43,334 nucleotides of DNA from Bacillaceae bacterium Marseille-Q3522 (lineage in GTDB: Bacteria > Bacillota > Bacilli > Bacillales > Cytobacillaceae): contig JAGKQJ010000012.1 in assembly GCA_017898095.1 (NCBI GenBank), forward strand, positions 1-43,334, written 5' to 3'. Shown here one piece after another: positions 24,526-33,810 of the stretch; position 1 is the stretch's first letter; each line of letters starts with the position of its first letter. Made by a program: the position numbers and the translations under genes. The notes beneath the pieces are model-generated. The model did not search any database, was not told the origin of the DNA, and saw nothing but the letters and a program-made list of their open reading frames with translations.

Positions 24526-25587
24526 ATGGATAAAGTCAGTGTCATTGTCCCTATTTACAAGGTGGAAAAATATCTTCATCGTTGCTTGAACAGTATTCTG
24601 CAGCAAACCTATTGCAACCTTGAAATCATTCTAGTTGATGATGGTTCACCGGATGCGAGCGGGAAAATTGCGGATCAATATGCTGAACGCGATAAGCGGA
24701 TTCGTGTGTTTCATAAGGACAACGGCGGCTTATCAGATGCGAGGAACGCAGGGATGGAGTTAGCAAACGGGAAATTTATTATGTTTGTGGACAGCGATGA
24801 TTGGTTGGACATACGCATGATTGATGAAATGCTCTATTACGAAAACACTTATCAAGCAGATATCATTCAATCTGCTTTTTATTATGCATATGAAGACCAT
24901 CTGCTTTTTGACCGGCGCTATTTGGAAAAAGATAAGCCGGTAACAATGTTGTGCAGCCCTCCTGTCGTAATGGAAGAACTGCTGCACAATCAAAGAGTGA
25001 AAAATTTTGCCTGGGGGAAGCTGTTTAAAACGGCAATGATCAAGGACCTTCCTTTTAAAAAAGGCGTATTATTCGAAGATGTTTTTTGGGCATATCAAGT
25101 GATGCACCGGGCCAATTCACTCCTGCTTATCAATCGCCCTTTGTACTACTATTACCAAAGAAGCGACAGTATTGTCAGCCATTACTCGGTAAAAAATCTT
25201 GATATCATCGATGGATTAAAGGAAAGGCACGCTTTTATCGAAAAAAATTATCCCGATCTCTGCAAAGAATCTTATCGCAGCATTTTAACGACAAGCTTCG
25301 ATCACTATATGCAGCTGCTTTTGCGAAAAAAAATCACCGGCAGCGGGCAGAAACGCAAAGAAATCCGCCGATATGTCAAACTAAATTTAGTTCCGTTGAA
25401 AATGGCAGCAAGACAAGACTGGGTTTTATACAGGAGACTAATCTTATTTTCACTGCATCCCTCCCTTTCTTTTCTTTATTTGGCATGCCGGAAAATGCTC
25501 CGGAAGCTAAAAAGGAGCAGCCGGTCGCTTCCATTGCAAAAAATCGATTATAAACGGGAAGGAGACGGGGTTCATGAGCCGCTTTAA
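24526..25587 (+). CDS. EpsJ/H-like glycosyltransferase family 2
   Basis: 353 residues starting MDKVSVIVPIYKVEKYLHRC, then SILQQTYCNLEIILVDDGSPD, NGGLSDARNAGMELA and FVDSDDWLD (DxD). The C-terminal half (YYQRSDSIVSHYS region) is as in EpsJ/WcaA-type enzymes. ATG 24526 is preceded by GGGGGGTGA. It overlaps the next gene by 14 bp. Probably adds one sugar to the lipid-linked unit; which one is unknown. Confidence 0.88.
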   Translation: MDKVSVIVPIYKVEKYLHRCLNSILQQTYCNLEIILVDDGSPDASGKIADQYAERDKRIRVFHKDNGGLSDARNAGMELANGKFIMFVDSDDWLDIRMIDEMLYYENTYQADIIQSAFYYAYEDHLLFDRRYLEKDKPVTMLCSPPVVMEELLHNQRVKNFAWGKLFKTAMIKDLPFKKGVLFEDVFWAYQVMHRANSLLLINRPLYYYYQRSDSIVSHYSVKNLDIIDGLKERHAFIEKNYPDLCKESYRSILTTSFDHYMQLLLRKKITGSGQKRKEIRRYVKLNLVPLKMAARQDWVLYRRLILFSLHPSLSFLYLACRKMLRKLKRSSRSLPLQKIDYKREGDGVHEPL

Positions 25588-26779
25588 AAACTTCATTTGT
25601 CTAGTTCTGATTTTTTTGTTCCGCCTGCTGCCGATGAAAAAAAATAAAGTACTGTTATTCAGTTATTACGGTCAGCAATACGGCTGCAATCCAAAGTACA
25701 TTTCGCAATATTTACAAAAAGCTTATGAAACAGGCACGTTTGACATCGTATGGGCTTTTGCTGATCCTTCTGTACAACAGCGAAAGCTAAAAGGGGTACG
25801 TACGGTAAAAACGATGACCCCCGCCTATTTTTATGAATTATGTACGGCCAAAGTAATCATTACCAATTTCCGTACAACCAATTTATTTGTAAAAAGAAAA
25901 AAGCAATACTATATCCAGACATGGCACAGTTCCTGCCGGCTAAAGCAAATCGAACAGGATGCAGAAGAGTCGCTTCCGCAATCGTACATCAAAATGGCAA
26001 AAAAAGATGCAAGCAAATGTGACTTGCTGGTGTCCGGATCGAGATATAGTACGGAAATAATGGAAAGAGCCTTCTGGTACAAAGGCGAAATATATCCATT
26101 TGGCACGCCGCGGAACGACTTATTTTTTCAGCAAAACATGGGAAGACGTACGTCAATTTTACGTAAGCTGTCTATTCCCGGTTCCTATAAAATCACTTTA
26201 TATGCTCCAACCTTCAGAAGCAATCAGGATATGGAACTGTTTTCGTTTGATAAGGAGAAGGCGTTAGCAAGCTTATCATCCCGGTTTGGGGGAAGATGGC
26301 TGCTGCTTGTAAAATTGCACCCCCATATGATAATGCAAGCAAATGAAATTGCCGCGGGAGAAAATATCATCGATGTGACAACGTACGATGATATTCAAGA
26401 ATTATTAATGATTTCAGATGTACTGATAACAGATTATTCGTCGCTTATGTTTGATTTTGCGATTACTCGGCGCCCGTGTTTTCTGTATGTGCCTGATTTA
26501 GAAACATACGTAAACGAAGAGCGCAGCTTCTATTTTCAAATTGACAAGCTGCCGTTTTTACATGCAGTCCATGAAAATCAGCTGCATGACAGGATAAGAA
26601 ATTTTAATAGCAGTAATTATGCAGAAGTATTAGAGATTTTTTTGCAAAAAATAGGTTCCTATGAGAAAGGTAATGCAAGTAAGGCATTGGCAAAGCGTGT
26701 TTACAATGTATGTTTTCCTAAAAAGAGGAGGGATATTGATGAATCGGTACCAAATAGGCTACACAACAGGAGCATTTGA
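25574..26779 (+). CDS. CDP-glycerol:glycerophosphate transferase-like protein (TagB/TagF family)
   Basis: 401 residues with an N-terminal hydrophobic/basic anchor (FKNFICLVLIFLFRLLPMKK) and the PF04464 domain: YYIQTWHSSCRLKQIEQDA, LLVSGSRYSTEIMERAFWY, PFGTPRNDLFF, TLYAPTFRSN, LLLVKLHPHM, DVTTYDDIQELLMISDVLITDYSS LMFDFA region. The conserved HG/HSS and TDYSS motifs are those that bind CDP-glycerol. Starts ATG 25574 in the tail of the GT2 gene. With the TagD-like gene right after, it should add glycerol phosphate to the polysaccharide repeat unit. Confidence 0.88.
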   Translation: MSRFKNFICLVLIFLFRLLPMKKNKVLLFSYYGQQYGCNPKYISQYLQKAYETGTFDIVWAFADPSVQQRKLKGVRTVKTMTPAYFYELCTAKVIITNFRTTNLFVKRKKQYYIQTWHSSCRLKQIEQDAEESLPQSYIKMAKKDASKCDLLVSGSRYSTEIMERAFWYKGEIYPFGTPRNDLFFQQNMGRRTSILRKLSIPGSYKITLYAPTFRSNQDMELFSFDKEKALASLSSRFGGRWLLLVKLHPHMIMQANEIAAGENIIDVTTYDDIQELLMISDVLITDYSSLMFDFAITRRPCFLYVPDLETYVNEERSFYFQIDKLPFLHAVHENQLHDRIRNFNSSNYAEVLEIFLQKIGSYEKGNASKALAKRVYNVCFPKKRRDIDESVPNRLHNRSI

Positions 26780-27170
26780 TTTATTTCATGTAGGTCATTT
26801 GAATATTTTACAAAAAGCAAAGGAGCAATGTGAGCATTTAATTGTAGGTGTAAGCACAGATGAATTGATTGTGGCTTACAAATACCATCCGCCAGTCATT
26901 CCTTTGGAGGAGCGGATCGCGATTCTTGAAGGCATCAAATATGTCGATGAAGTAGTCATGCAAACAGATCGCAACAAATTTTCCGCCTGGGAGAAGTACC
27001 GCTTTGATGTCATGTTTGTCGGCGATGATTGGAAAGGAAGCCCCTTGTTTAATCAAGTAGAAAAACAATTCACGAAAGTCGGAGTCGATATCGTTTATTT
27101 TCCCTATACAAAAGGTGTTTCGTCAACAATTTTAAAACAAAAAATGAAATTAGCAGAAGGGATAAAGTGA
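26739..27170 (+). CDS. tagD: Glycerol-3-phosphate cytidylyltransferase (TagD-like)
   Basis: 143 residues. GYTTGAFDLFHVGHLNILQKAKEQ includes the HxGH nucleotidyltransferase motif; VFVGDDW and YTKGVSST (ISST-type motif) complete the family pattern. Makes CDP-glycerol from CTP and glycerol-3-phosphate for the transferase upstream. ATG 26739 follows AGAGGAGGG; it overlaps the previous gene by 41 bp. The substrate could be another polyol phosphate, but the pairing with a TagB/F-type enzyme favours glycerol. Confidence 0.9.
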   Translation: MNRYQIGYTTGAFDLFHVGHLNILQKAKEQCEHLIVGVSTDELIVAYKYHPPVIPLEERIAILEGIKYVDEVVMQTDRNKFSAWEKYRFDVMFVGDDWKGSPLFNQVEKQFTKVGVDIVYFPYTKGVSSTILKQKMKLAEGIK

Positions 27171-27204
27171 AAATTCCGCCAGAGTGAATCCGGCGAACAA
27201 GACG

Positions 27205-27300
27205 CGGCGCCTTAAATTGGCCGGCGAACAGGATATATTAGTGCCAGCGAAGACATGAGACCGAGGAGTCTTCATTGACTTCGAACAGGAGGTGCTAATA
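27205..27300. repeat. Intergenic repeat fragment related to the 29.7-kb element
   Basis: The stretch AGTGCCAGCGAAGACATGAG (27240-27259) is like AGTGCCGACGAAGACATGAG in the repeat at 29758, with different flanks. The rest of the gap between tagD and the next transferase is imperfectly repetitive and holds no gene. Confidence 0.5.
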
Positions 27301-27371
27301 CCAGAAAACGGAGATTTCTATAATAAATAACTATAATTTCAATATCCATAATAAAGAATGGAAGAGTGTTT

Positions 27372-28361
27372 ATGAAACCGGTTGTTAGTATTATCGTGCC
27401 CATCTATAACGTAGAAGCGTATTTGCCAGCCTGTTTAGACAGTATTCTTTCTCAAACTCTTACAAAAATTGAAGTAATTCTCGTTAATGACGGTTCTGCC
27501 GATCAAAGCGGCACTATTTGTGATGAGTATAGCAAAAAGGATAAAAGAGTAAAGGTGATTCACAGCAGCCATCGCGGCGTCAGCGCGGCCCGCAATATCG
27601 GAGTACAGTGCGCGTCCGGAGAGTATATCGGCTTTGTTGACGGTGATGATTATGTGAAACCGGAAATGTACGAGCACCTGTATCAATTATCAGTTGCTAC
27701 CAAAAGTGACATTTCTGTCTGTCAATTAGGCAGAGAAATTAACGGCAGTTTAATCAATCAGCCGGTAAAAACGGGCTTTATTGAGGAATTAGCTCATTTA
27801 AAAGCAATCCGTGAGCTTTTTAAGGGCAAACTTTACCGCTTTTCGTTATGCAATAAGCTCTTTAAACGGAGCTGTTTTACAAACGTTTCTTTTCCGGAGG
27901 GGAGAATTCATGAAGATTTGGCGACAACGTATAAACTATTTGCCAATGCAAAGAAGACCGTTTACAGCAATTTTATCGGCTATATCTATGTCAAAAGGCA
28001 AAATAGTATTTTAACGTCTCATTATTCCTGGAAAAGATTTGATGCTTTTACCGCCTGGGATGAGATTATTCTTTACATGAAACGGCATTATCCTTCGTTA
28101 ATGAAGGAGGTGATGTTTTGTTTTGCTTATTGGAGTGTAGATAATGCGTTTTTTATTTTAGAACAAGTGGAAAATAAAGCACACCGCTTACTGTATTTAA
28201 AAAGAATTCAGCAACCGATCAGGAAATATTTTAAAAGTATCATAAAAAACAGACGACTTTCTCTAAAATATAAATCAATTCTCACCTTGTTGAGCTGCAA
28301 TATGAAATTACTGTTAGTTACCAAGCAACTCCACCGCTTTTGCAAAAAAAACGCTGCATAA
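27372..28361 (+). CDS. Glycosyltransferase family 2
   Basis: 329 residues beginning MKPVVSIIVPIYNVEAYLPAC, then ILSQTLTKIEVILVNDGSAD, HRGVSAARNIGVQCA and FVDGDDYVK (DxD). ATG 27372 (in-frame GTG at 27366 possible); no strong ribosome site, GAAGAG being the best. Closely follows the tagD gene after a repeat-filled gap, so it may have been brought in separately. Sugar unknown. Paralogue of the GT2 at 24526. Confidence 0.87.
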   Translation: MKPVVSIIVPIYNVEAYLPACLDSILSQTLTKIEVILVNDGSADQSGTICDEYSKKDKRVKVIHSSHRGVSAARNIGVQCASGEYIGFVDGDDYVKPEMYEHLYQLSVATKSDISVCQLGREINGSLINQPVKTGFIEELAHLKAIRELFKGKLYRFSLCNKLFKRSCFTNVSFPEGRIHEDLATTYKLFANAKKTVYSNFIGYIYVKRQNSILTSHYSWKRFDAFTAWDEIILYMKRHYPSLMKEVMFCFAYWSVDNAFFILEQVENKAHRLLYLKRIQQPIRKYFKSIIKNRRLSLKYKSILTLLSCNMKLLLVTKQLHRFCKKNAA

Positions 28362-28376
28362 GGAGGCGTTACGTAT

Positions 28377-29465
28377 ATGAAGAAAAAAATATTAGTCTCA
28401 GCCTACTTTGCACAAAACGTCGGCGATGACTTGTTTTTAAAAACATTATTTGACCGCTATGCAAATGTCGAATGGGAGCTGTTAACGGCAAACCGGAATT
28501 ATAACCATATTTTTAAAGCTTATAAAAATGTAAAAATTATTTACTCCTACCGAGAAATAAAAATCGGCAAACAAGCGGTCAATCTATTTTATGCGGGGAA
28601 TCTTTTGAAAAAATATCATGCCTTTTTGCTGATCGGAGGATCGCTTTTTATGCAAAGCCCCGCCTGGGAAAGGAAAATTTCAGAGCGGGAGCAGCTTGTG
28701 AAGGAATTTAAAAGAATGGAGAAAAAGGTTTTTCTCATAGGAGCTAATTTTGGTCCATTTCATAACGACGTGTATATCGAACGCTATCGCGGTTTATTTC
28801 AGCAATTTGATGATATTTGCTTTCGTGATCAATATTCGCGGAAGCTTTTTCATGATGTTGCCGGAGTACGTGTCGCACCGGATCTTGTTTTTACGATGAA
28901 GGATCGGAGCAGGCCGGTTTTACAAGAAGAAGCGAGTGTCGGTTTTTCGTTGATTCATTTACAAAACCGCCAAGGTTTGCGGGAGCACCATTACGACTAT
29001 ATAGAAAAAATGAGCGAATGGATCAGGAGTTATGTAGAGCAGGGCCGTCAGGTGAAGCTGTTTTCTTTTTGTGAAATAGAAGGAGATGCACAAATGAACC
29101 AGGAGCTGCTTGCAAAGCTGGGAGATGTGCGTCGGCGAGTAAAGCATATTCGTTACGAAGGTAACTTACCATCCTTTCTCGCGGAATTTAAAAGTTGCAC
29201 GAAAATAATTGCTACACGTTTTCACGCAATCATTTTAGCACTTCTTTTTAAGCAAAAGGTGTATCCAATTATATATAGCGAGAAAACATTACATGTATTA
29301 CAGGATTTGAAGCTGGAGAAGTATGCTTGCGACATCAAACAAATTCACTCTCTTGATGTGAAACAGGCAATGAACCATATTGAAGAAAATACATTGGAAA
29401 ACGGGGAAGTGATCAACATGGCAGAGCGGCATTTTGAAAAGCTCGACACTTTTGTTCTTGAATAG
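28377..29465 (+). CDS. Polysaccharide pyruvyl transferase (CsaB/EpsI/EpsO family)
   Basis: 362 residues of PF04230: KILVSAYFAQNVGDDLFLKTL, LLIGGSLFMQ, FLIGANFGPFHN, ICFRDQYSRKLF, VAPDLVFTM and CTKIIATRFHAIILAL with the conserved R-x-H-A-I. Adds a ketal pyruvate from PEP to a sugar, giving the polymer negative charge. ATG 28377 follows AAGGAGG. Equivalent in role to EpsI or EpsO of B. subtilis, but I cannot say which. Confidence 0.88.
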   Translation: MKKKILVSAYFAQNVGDDLFLKTLFDRYANVEWELLTANRNYNHIFKAYKNVKIIYSYREIKIGKQAVNLFYAGNLLKKYHAFLLIGGSLFMQSPAWERKISEREQLVKEFKRMEKKVFLIGANFGPFHNDVYIERYRGLFQQFDDICFRDQYSRKLFHDVAGVRVAPDLVFTMKDRSRPVLQEEASVGFSLIHLQNRQGLREHHYDYIEKMSEWIRSYVEQGRQVKLFSFCEIEGDAQMNQELLAKLGDVRRRVKHIRYEGNLPSFLAEFKSCTKIIATRFHAIILALLFKQKVYPIIYSEKTLHVLQDLKLEKYACDIKQIHSLDVKQAMNHIEENTLENGEVINMAERHFEKLDTFVLE

Positions 29466-29497
29466 CGAAATTACCGTCTCATGTTCACCTAAAAAAA

Positions 29498-29715
29498 GAT
29501 AAAGTGAAACTTCCTTCAGTGGGGGTTTTCCCTCATCCCCCACTGAAGGTTAGTCACGCGGAGCCTGATTGATTTTTCTAAGGGCTGAAGCCCTAAGAAA
29601 AACCTTATTTCACCAATCGGGCCTTTAGGGGCAGTTTATCCCCTGCCTAGCATGATTGGATTTACCTACATTTTTGAGGAGGGGATATTACTGCCCCTTA
29701 ATCTGCGATAAAGTG
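29498..29715 (+). repeat. MITE-like palindromic repeat, copy A
   Basis: Starts GATAAAGTGAAACTTCC and has a perfect 13-bp hairpin CCTTCAGTGGGGG (29513-29525) with CCCCCACTGAAGG (29537-29549). A second hairpin (CTAAGGGCT/AGCCCTTAG-like) and a long imperfect one between TAGGGGCAG and CTGCCCCTTA follow. It ends ...CTTAATCTGCGATAAA. The stretch 29612-29715 is identical to 29826-29929 (104 bp). No protein is encoded. Confidence 0.75.
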
Positions 29716-29929
29716 AAACTTCCATCAGTGGGGGTTTTTCGACGTACAGGACGTACTAGTGCCGACGAAGACATGAGGCCGTGGCGTACTTAGTCGGCAC
29801 ACGTCCCCCACTGATGGTTAGTTGAACCAATCGGGCCTTTAGGGGCAGTTTATCCCCTGCCTAGCATGATTGGATTTACCTACATTTTTGAGGAGGGGAT
29901 ATTACTGCCCCTTAATCTGCGATAAAGTG
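29707..29929 (+). repeat. MITE-like palindromic repeat, copy B (tandem with A)
   Basis: Begins GATAAAGTGAAACTTCCATC, sharing its first bases with the end of copy A. Outer hairpin CCATCAGTGGGGG/CCCCCACTGATGG with a different filler (GACGTACAGGACGTACTAGT, GCCGACGAAGAC), then the same 104-bp end. It stops 12 bp before the next gene, which therefore lacks a normal ribosome site. Confidence 0.75.
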
Positions 29930-29941
29930 GTGTGAAACAGA

Positions 29942-31138
29942 ATGAAAAAAAAGCTGTTATTTGTGATTGATTCCCTGCACTGTGCCGGTGCCGAAAAAAG
30001 TCTTGTGACCCTTCTTTCCCTGTTGGATTTTGATGTTTATGATGTTGATTTAATGCTGTTTGCCCATGGAGGGATGCTGGAGAAGCTTGTGCCGGAAAAA
30101 GTAAAGATACTGCCGCCATTAGCGTACAGCGCGTTTGCCCGGCTGCCTTTGAAAAAAGCTGTCCATTATGCGGTCAGGCACTCTGCATATCGTATGCTGG
30201 CAGCGCGGTTAAAATATACCTTTGCGATTCGTATGCGCCATTATAGCAATCCGGAAAAAGCACGGATTTTTTGGCAAACTGCCGGCAAGGTGATTGGGCA
30301 GCTCCCGGGAACCTATGATATTGCGATAAGCTATGCACAGGGAGTGCCAACCTTTTATGTAGCCGATAAAGTGAAGGCAAAAAAGAAATTTGCCTGGGTA
30401 AATGTCAGCTACCGTTTAAATGAAAAAGAGAGGAAGTTTCAAGACCTCTTTTATCAGCAATATAACAAAGTCGTTGCCGTTTCCCATACAACCAGGACGA
30501 TTTTTTTACAGACATTTCCGAAAATTGTACAGAGGATGACGGTCATCTATGACATTCACAATCCGGTATTTATTAGAAAGATGGCTGCTGCAGGTGCCGG
30601 TTATGAGGATGGATTCAAAGGGATCCGCATCTTGACGATTGGCAGACTTGCCCATCAAAAAGGTTACGATATCGCCCTTTCCGCCTGCAAAATTCTAAAA
30701 GAAAAAGGGATTTTCTTTCGCTGGTACGTATTAGGAAAAGGGGAATTGGAAAAGCAGATCGTTGCAGAGATTAAAAAAAATCATTTAGAAGACTGTTTTA
30801 TTTTACTGGGTGTAACGGCAAATCCATATCCGTTTATAAAAAATGCGGATCTGTATGTGCAAACATCGAAATATGAAGGCTTTGGTTTAGCTGTTGCTGA
30901 AGCAAGAATGCTCGATATTCCGGTTGTGACAACGCGGTTTGATGCTGTGTACAATCAAATGATCCATGGAAAAAACGGCTTAATCACGGATATGAACGGG
31001 AAAGCGGTCAGCGAGGCGATTGAGAAACTTCTAAAAAATCAGCAGCTGAAGCAATCGATTGTCGAATATTTGCAAAAGGAACAAAAAGGAAATATACACG
31101 AAATCAAGAAATTGTATCAACTGATAGACGGCGTTTAA
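29942..31138 (+). CDS. Glycosyltransferase family 4
   Basis: 398 residues beginning MKKKLLFVIDSLHCAGAEKS, then RILTIGRLAHQKGYDIALSAC, YVLGKGELEKQI, FILLGVTANPYPFIKNADLY and QTSKYEGFGLAVAEARMLDIPVVTT (E-x7-E). ATG 29942. The repeat copy B ends 12 bp upstream, so only GTGGTGTG is available as a ribosome site. It may be poorly translated or rely on coupling. Paralogue of 16267; sugar unknown. Confidence 0.87.
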   Translation: MKKKLLFVIDSLHCAGAEKSLVTLLSLLDFDVYDVDLMLFAHGGMLEKLVPEKVKILPPLAYSAFARLPLKKAVHYAVRHSAYRMLAARLKYTFAIRMRHYSNPEKARIFWQTAGKVIGQLPGTYDIAISYAQGVPTFYVADKVKAKKKFAWVNVSYRLNEKERKFQDLFYQQYNKVVAVSHTTRTIFLQTFPKIVQRMTVIYDIHNPVFIRKMAAAGAGYEDGFKGIRILTIGRLAHQKGYDIALSACKILKEKGIFFRWYVLGKGELEKQIVAEIKKNHLEDCFILLGVTANPYPFIKNADLYVQTSKYEGFGLAVAEARMLDIPVVTTRFDAVYNQMIHGKNGLITDMNGKAVSEAIEKLLKNQQLKQSIVEYLQKEQKGNIHEIKKLYQLIDGV

Positions 31139-31153
31139 AGTGGTGATAAGCAT

Positions 31154-31186
31154 ATGAGAAAAAAACTCTTGTTTATCGCAGATTAA
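31154..31186 (+). pseudogene. Glycosyltransferase start fragment joined to a repeat end
   Basis: ATG 31154 opens MRKKLLFIAD then TAA, very like the start MKKKLLFVID of the preceding transferase. Bases 31173-31193 are the conserved end of the MITE-like repeat (TTATCGCAGATTAAGGGG). So a second GT4 gene probably began here and was lost when the repeat inserted or recombined; the rest is gone. A chance ten-codon match is not excluded. Confidence 0.45.
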
Positions 31187-31193
31187 GGGGCAG
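31172..31193 (-). repeat. Isolated terminal segment of the MITE-like repeat
   Basis: Contains TTATCGCAGATTAAGGGG, identical to the end of copies A/B in reverse orientation and to 38679 and 42816. No other part of the element is present here. Confidence 0.6.
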
Positions 31194-31248
31194 ATGTTCT
31201 GGCTTCCGTATGGAATGTCTTCTAATTATTTTGTAAAGGGTCGTTTTT

Positions 31249-32814
31249 ATGAGAACGGTATATTCGTTAAAAAATGTTTCGGTTGGGATTGCGGCGCAAA
31301 TTATTATCGTTTTACTTGGCTTTGTTTCGCGAAAAGTATTTGTTGACCAATTAGGAATTGAGTACTTAGGAATTGATGGTCTTTTGACGAATGTTTTATC
31401 CGTCCTTGCATTAATCGAAAGCGGAATTGGCATCAGTATTGTGTACAATTTATACAAGCCGCTTGCCGAAAAAGATCAAGAGAAGACGATTGCCCTTATT
31501 CAGCTTTATCAAAAAGCATATGCAGTTTTGGCACTGCTTATTTTCATGATTACCTTATGTCTTTATCCTTTTTTAGGATATTTCATTAAAGACGACCAGG
31601 CAATTCCTGAGCTGACGTTCATATATTTTATTTTTGCTGCGAAAAATATAGTCTCTTTTTTGAATGCGCATAAATTCGCGCTGATAAATGCGGATCAACG
31701 GGGTTATGTCCTTATCCGCATAAACCTGCTTTTTCAGGTACTGACAACGATGTCAAAAATAACGATCCTTTATATGACAGAAAACTATGTCTTCTTTTTG
31801 CTATTCGATCTTTTCCTTTATATCATACAAATAGCGGTGAACACGAGAAGCGTTCATAAAAGGTATCCTTTTATTAAAACGAAGCAAAAATATCAAGTCG
31901 ATGCAAAAACGAAAGCAAATCTGATCATGAATGTGAAAGCAATGTTTTTTCATAACCTGGGAAGTTTTTTGGTTACCGGAACAGACAATTTACTAATTTC
32001 CGGTTTTATCGGCCTTGCAGCAGTCGGGATTTATACAAATTATCTTATGATCATTCAACAATTAGCAGCACTGGTGAAACCGGTAATCAGCGGAGTTGGC
32101 GCAAGTATCGGCAATTTAATTGCTACAGAAACAAGAGAGAAAAATGAGTTTATTTTCAACATTACATTTTTTGTTAGCTTTTCCGTGTTTTCGATTTGTG
32201 TGATTTTCCTGTATAATCTTTTGGATTCGTTTATCACGTGGTGGCTTGGCGGCCAGTTTATCCTGGAAAAAGGAGTATTGCTAATTATATTAATGAATTT
32301 TTATTTGAATGGCATGCGCTCTGCCGTGGTCACCTTTAAAAGCAAAGCCGGATTGTTTGTCCAGGATAAATACGTCCCGGTTGTGGAAGGAGTCATTAAT
32401 CTAATCGTCTCTTTGATACTCGTGAGACAGTTCGGATTGGCAGGAATTTTTATTGGCACGACCGTCAGTCATTTGCTGACATCTTTTTGGACACAGCCTA
32501 TCATTGTGTTTAAGCATTTATTTAAAAGGACGGCACGTTCCTTTTATCAAAAATATCTTTATTATACATGTTTGGCTCTGCTCGTTGGAATTGGGACAAC
32601 GATGCTATGTGAATTGTTTACAGACGAAAATCGGTTTATGATATTAATAGCGAAAGGATTGGTTTGCTTAGCAATACCAAGTATTTGTTATAGTATTCTT
32701 TTTTATAAGACACCGGAATTTCAGTATTTGCTTCAATCGCTGAGAGCTGTATTAGCATGGCGGAAAGAGAAGAAAAAGCAGCAAGTTAGCGGGTCAACAA
32801 CTTCTCTCGACTAA
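31249..32814 (+). CDS. Polysaccharide flippase (Wzx/EpsK-like, MOP superfamily)
   Basis: 521 residues with about twelve to fourteen TM helices. It begins TVYSLKNVSVGIAAQIIIVL and has the oligosaccharide flippase features GFVSRKVFVDQLG, GVEYLG-like GIEYLGIDGLL, FLNAHKFALINADQRG and LLISGFIGLAAVGIYTNYLM. Translocates undecaprenyl-linked repeat units to the outer face for the EpsG polymerase. ATG 31249 follows AAAGGG. The C-terminal tail is basic and ends KQQVSGSTTSLD. Last gene of the eps locus; no obvious terminator follows. Confidence 0.9.
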   Translation: MRTVYSLKNVSVGIAAQIIIVLLGFVSRKVFVDQLGIEYLGIDGLLTNVLSVLALIESGIGISIVYNLYKPLAEKDQEKTIALIQLYQKAYAVLALLIFMITLCLYPFLGYFIKDDQAIPELTFIYFIFAAKNIVSFLNAHKFALINADQRGYVLIRINLLFQVLTTMSKITILYMTENYVFFLLFDLFLYIIQIAVNTRSVHKRYPFIKTKQKYQVDAKTKANLIMNVKAMFFHNLGSFLVTGTDNLLISGFIGLAAVGIYTNYLMIIQQLAALVKPVISGVGASIGNLIATETREKNEFIFNITFFVSFSVFSICVIFLYNLLDSFITWWLGGQFILEKGVLLIILMNFYLNGMRSAVVTFKSKAGLFVQDKYVPVVEGVINLIVSLILVRQFGLAGIFIGTTVSHLLTSFWTQPIIVFKHLFKRTARSFYQKYLYYTCLALLVGIGTTMLCELFTDENRFMILIAKGLVCLAIPSICYSILFYKTPEFQYLLQSLRAVLAWRKEKKKQQVSGSTTSLD

Positions 32815-32977
32815 AGTCATGAGCCTGCATATCATTCACGAATGGTGCAGACAGAAATCTCAATAAGCTTTCATCTAAAAGTGATAATGAATGAAAAATT
32901 TTCACAAATATGCGGCAGTGGAGAAGCAAACCCATTGCAAATGAGACCAATAAGAAAACTGGAAAAGAGGTAGTAAA

Positions 32978-33703
32978 ATGAAACTTGCATTTATTTCTGA
33001 TATTCACGGAAACGCGACAGCACTAAAAGCTGTTTTACAGGACATCAAAAATAAGGGCGCCGATAAAATTTTTGTGTTAGGGGATCTATGCTTTCGCGGT
33101 CCTGAACCGAAACGGGCGCTGGAGATGGTACGGGACATGCAAACAGATGTAATTAAAGGAAATGCCGATGAATGGGTTGTGCGCGGTGTACGAAAAGGCG
33201 AAGTTCCGGACGGAGCTTTTGCGATCATGAACAAAGAACGGGACTGGACGTATAGCAAGCTTGAAAAAGAAGATATTGACTATCTGGCAACATTGCCGGA
33301 AGAGTTAAGGCTTACCTATGGAGAGACGAAAATTCACGCTTTTCATGCCACACCTGCGAGCTTATTTGACGTTGTTTTGCCAACTGAAGAGGATGATGCG
33401 CTTTATGAAAAATTGCTCCGTGCACAAAATGCTTCGATATACCTTTATGCCCATATACATAAGGCCTATATTCGTTACGTCAATGGGAAATGTCTGATTA
33501 ATTTAGGAAGCGTCGGCCTTCCTTTTGACGGAACCAATCATGCCTCTTATGCATTTTTAGACTGGACAAATACCGGTGTGCAAGCGTCAATTGTGAAAGT
33601 TCCGTATGATGTAAACGCAGTAGTGCGACAGTGGGAGGAGTCAACCTATCCCAATAAGGAGCAGCTGATTCGGATTATTACGCAAGGAAGATTCACTCTA
33701 TGA
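32978..33703 (+). CDS. Calcineurin-like metallophosphoesterase (YfcE-type)
   Basis: 241 residues: MKLAFISDIHGNATALKAVL, FVLGDLCFRGPEP, VIKGNADEWV, HAFHATPASL, YAHIHKAYI and GSVGLPFDG are the D-x-H, GD, GN(D/A), H and G-H-x-H-like metal-ligand motifs. A cytoplasmic phosphatase or phosphodiesterase; substrate unknown. ATG 32978 follows AAAAGAGG. It lies between the eps locus and the RiPP-like cluster with no clear functional tie to either. The 163-bp gap before it shows nothing definite. Confidence 0.82.
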   Translation: MKLAFISDIHGNATALKAVLQDIKNKGADKIFVLGDLCFRGPEPKRALEMVRDMQTDVIKGNADEWVVRGVRKGEVPDGAFAIMNKERDWTYSKLEKEDIDYLATLPEELRLTYGETKIHAFHATPASLFDVVLPTEEDDALYEKLLRAQNASIYLYAHIHKAYIRYVNGKCLINLGSVGLPFDGTNHASYAFLDWTNTGVQASIVKVPYDVNAVVRQWEESTYPNKEQLIRIITQGRFTL

Positions 33704-33810
33704 ACGAACGAAGCTTATCATGAATGAAGCGGAGACTTTAACCGCTTATTGAAAACTGCTGAAAGCGATTAATGAATAAATAGGATAATCGATTAAAAAA
33801 AATAAAATTT

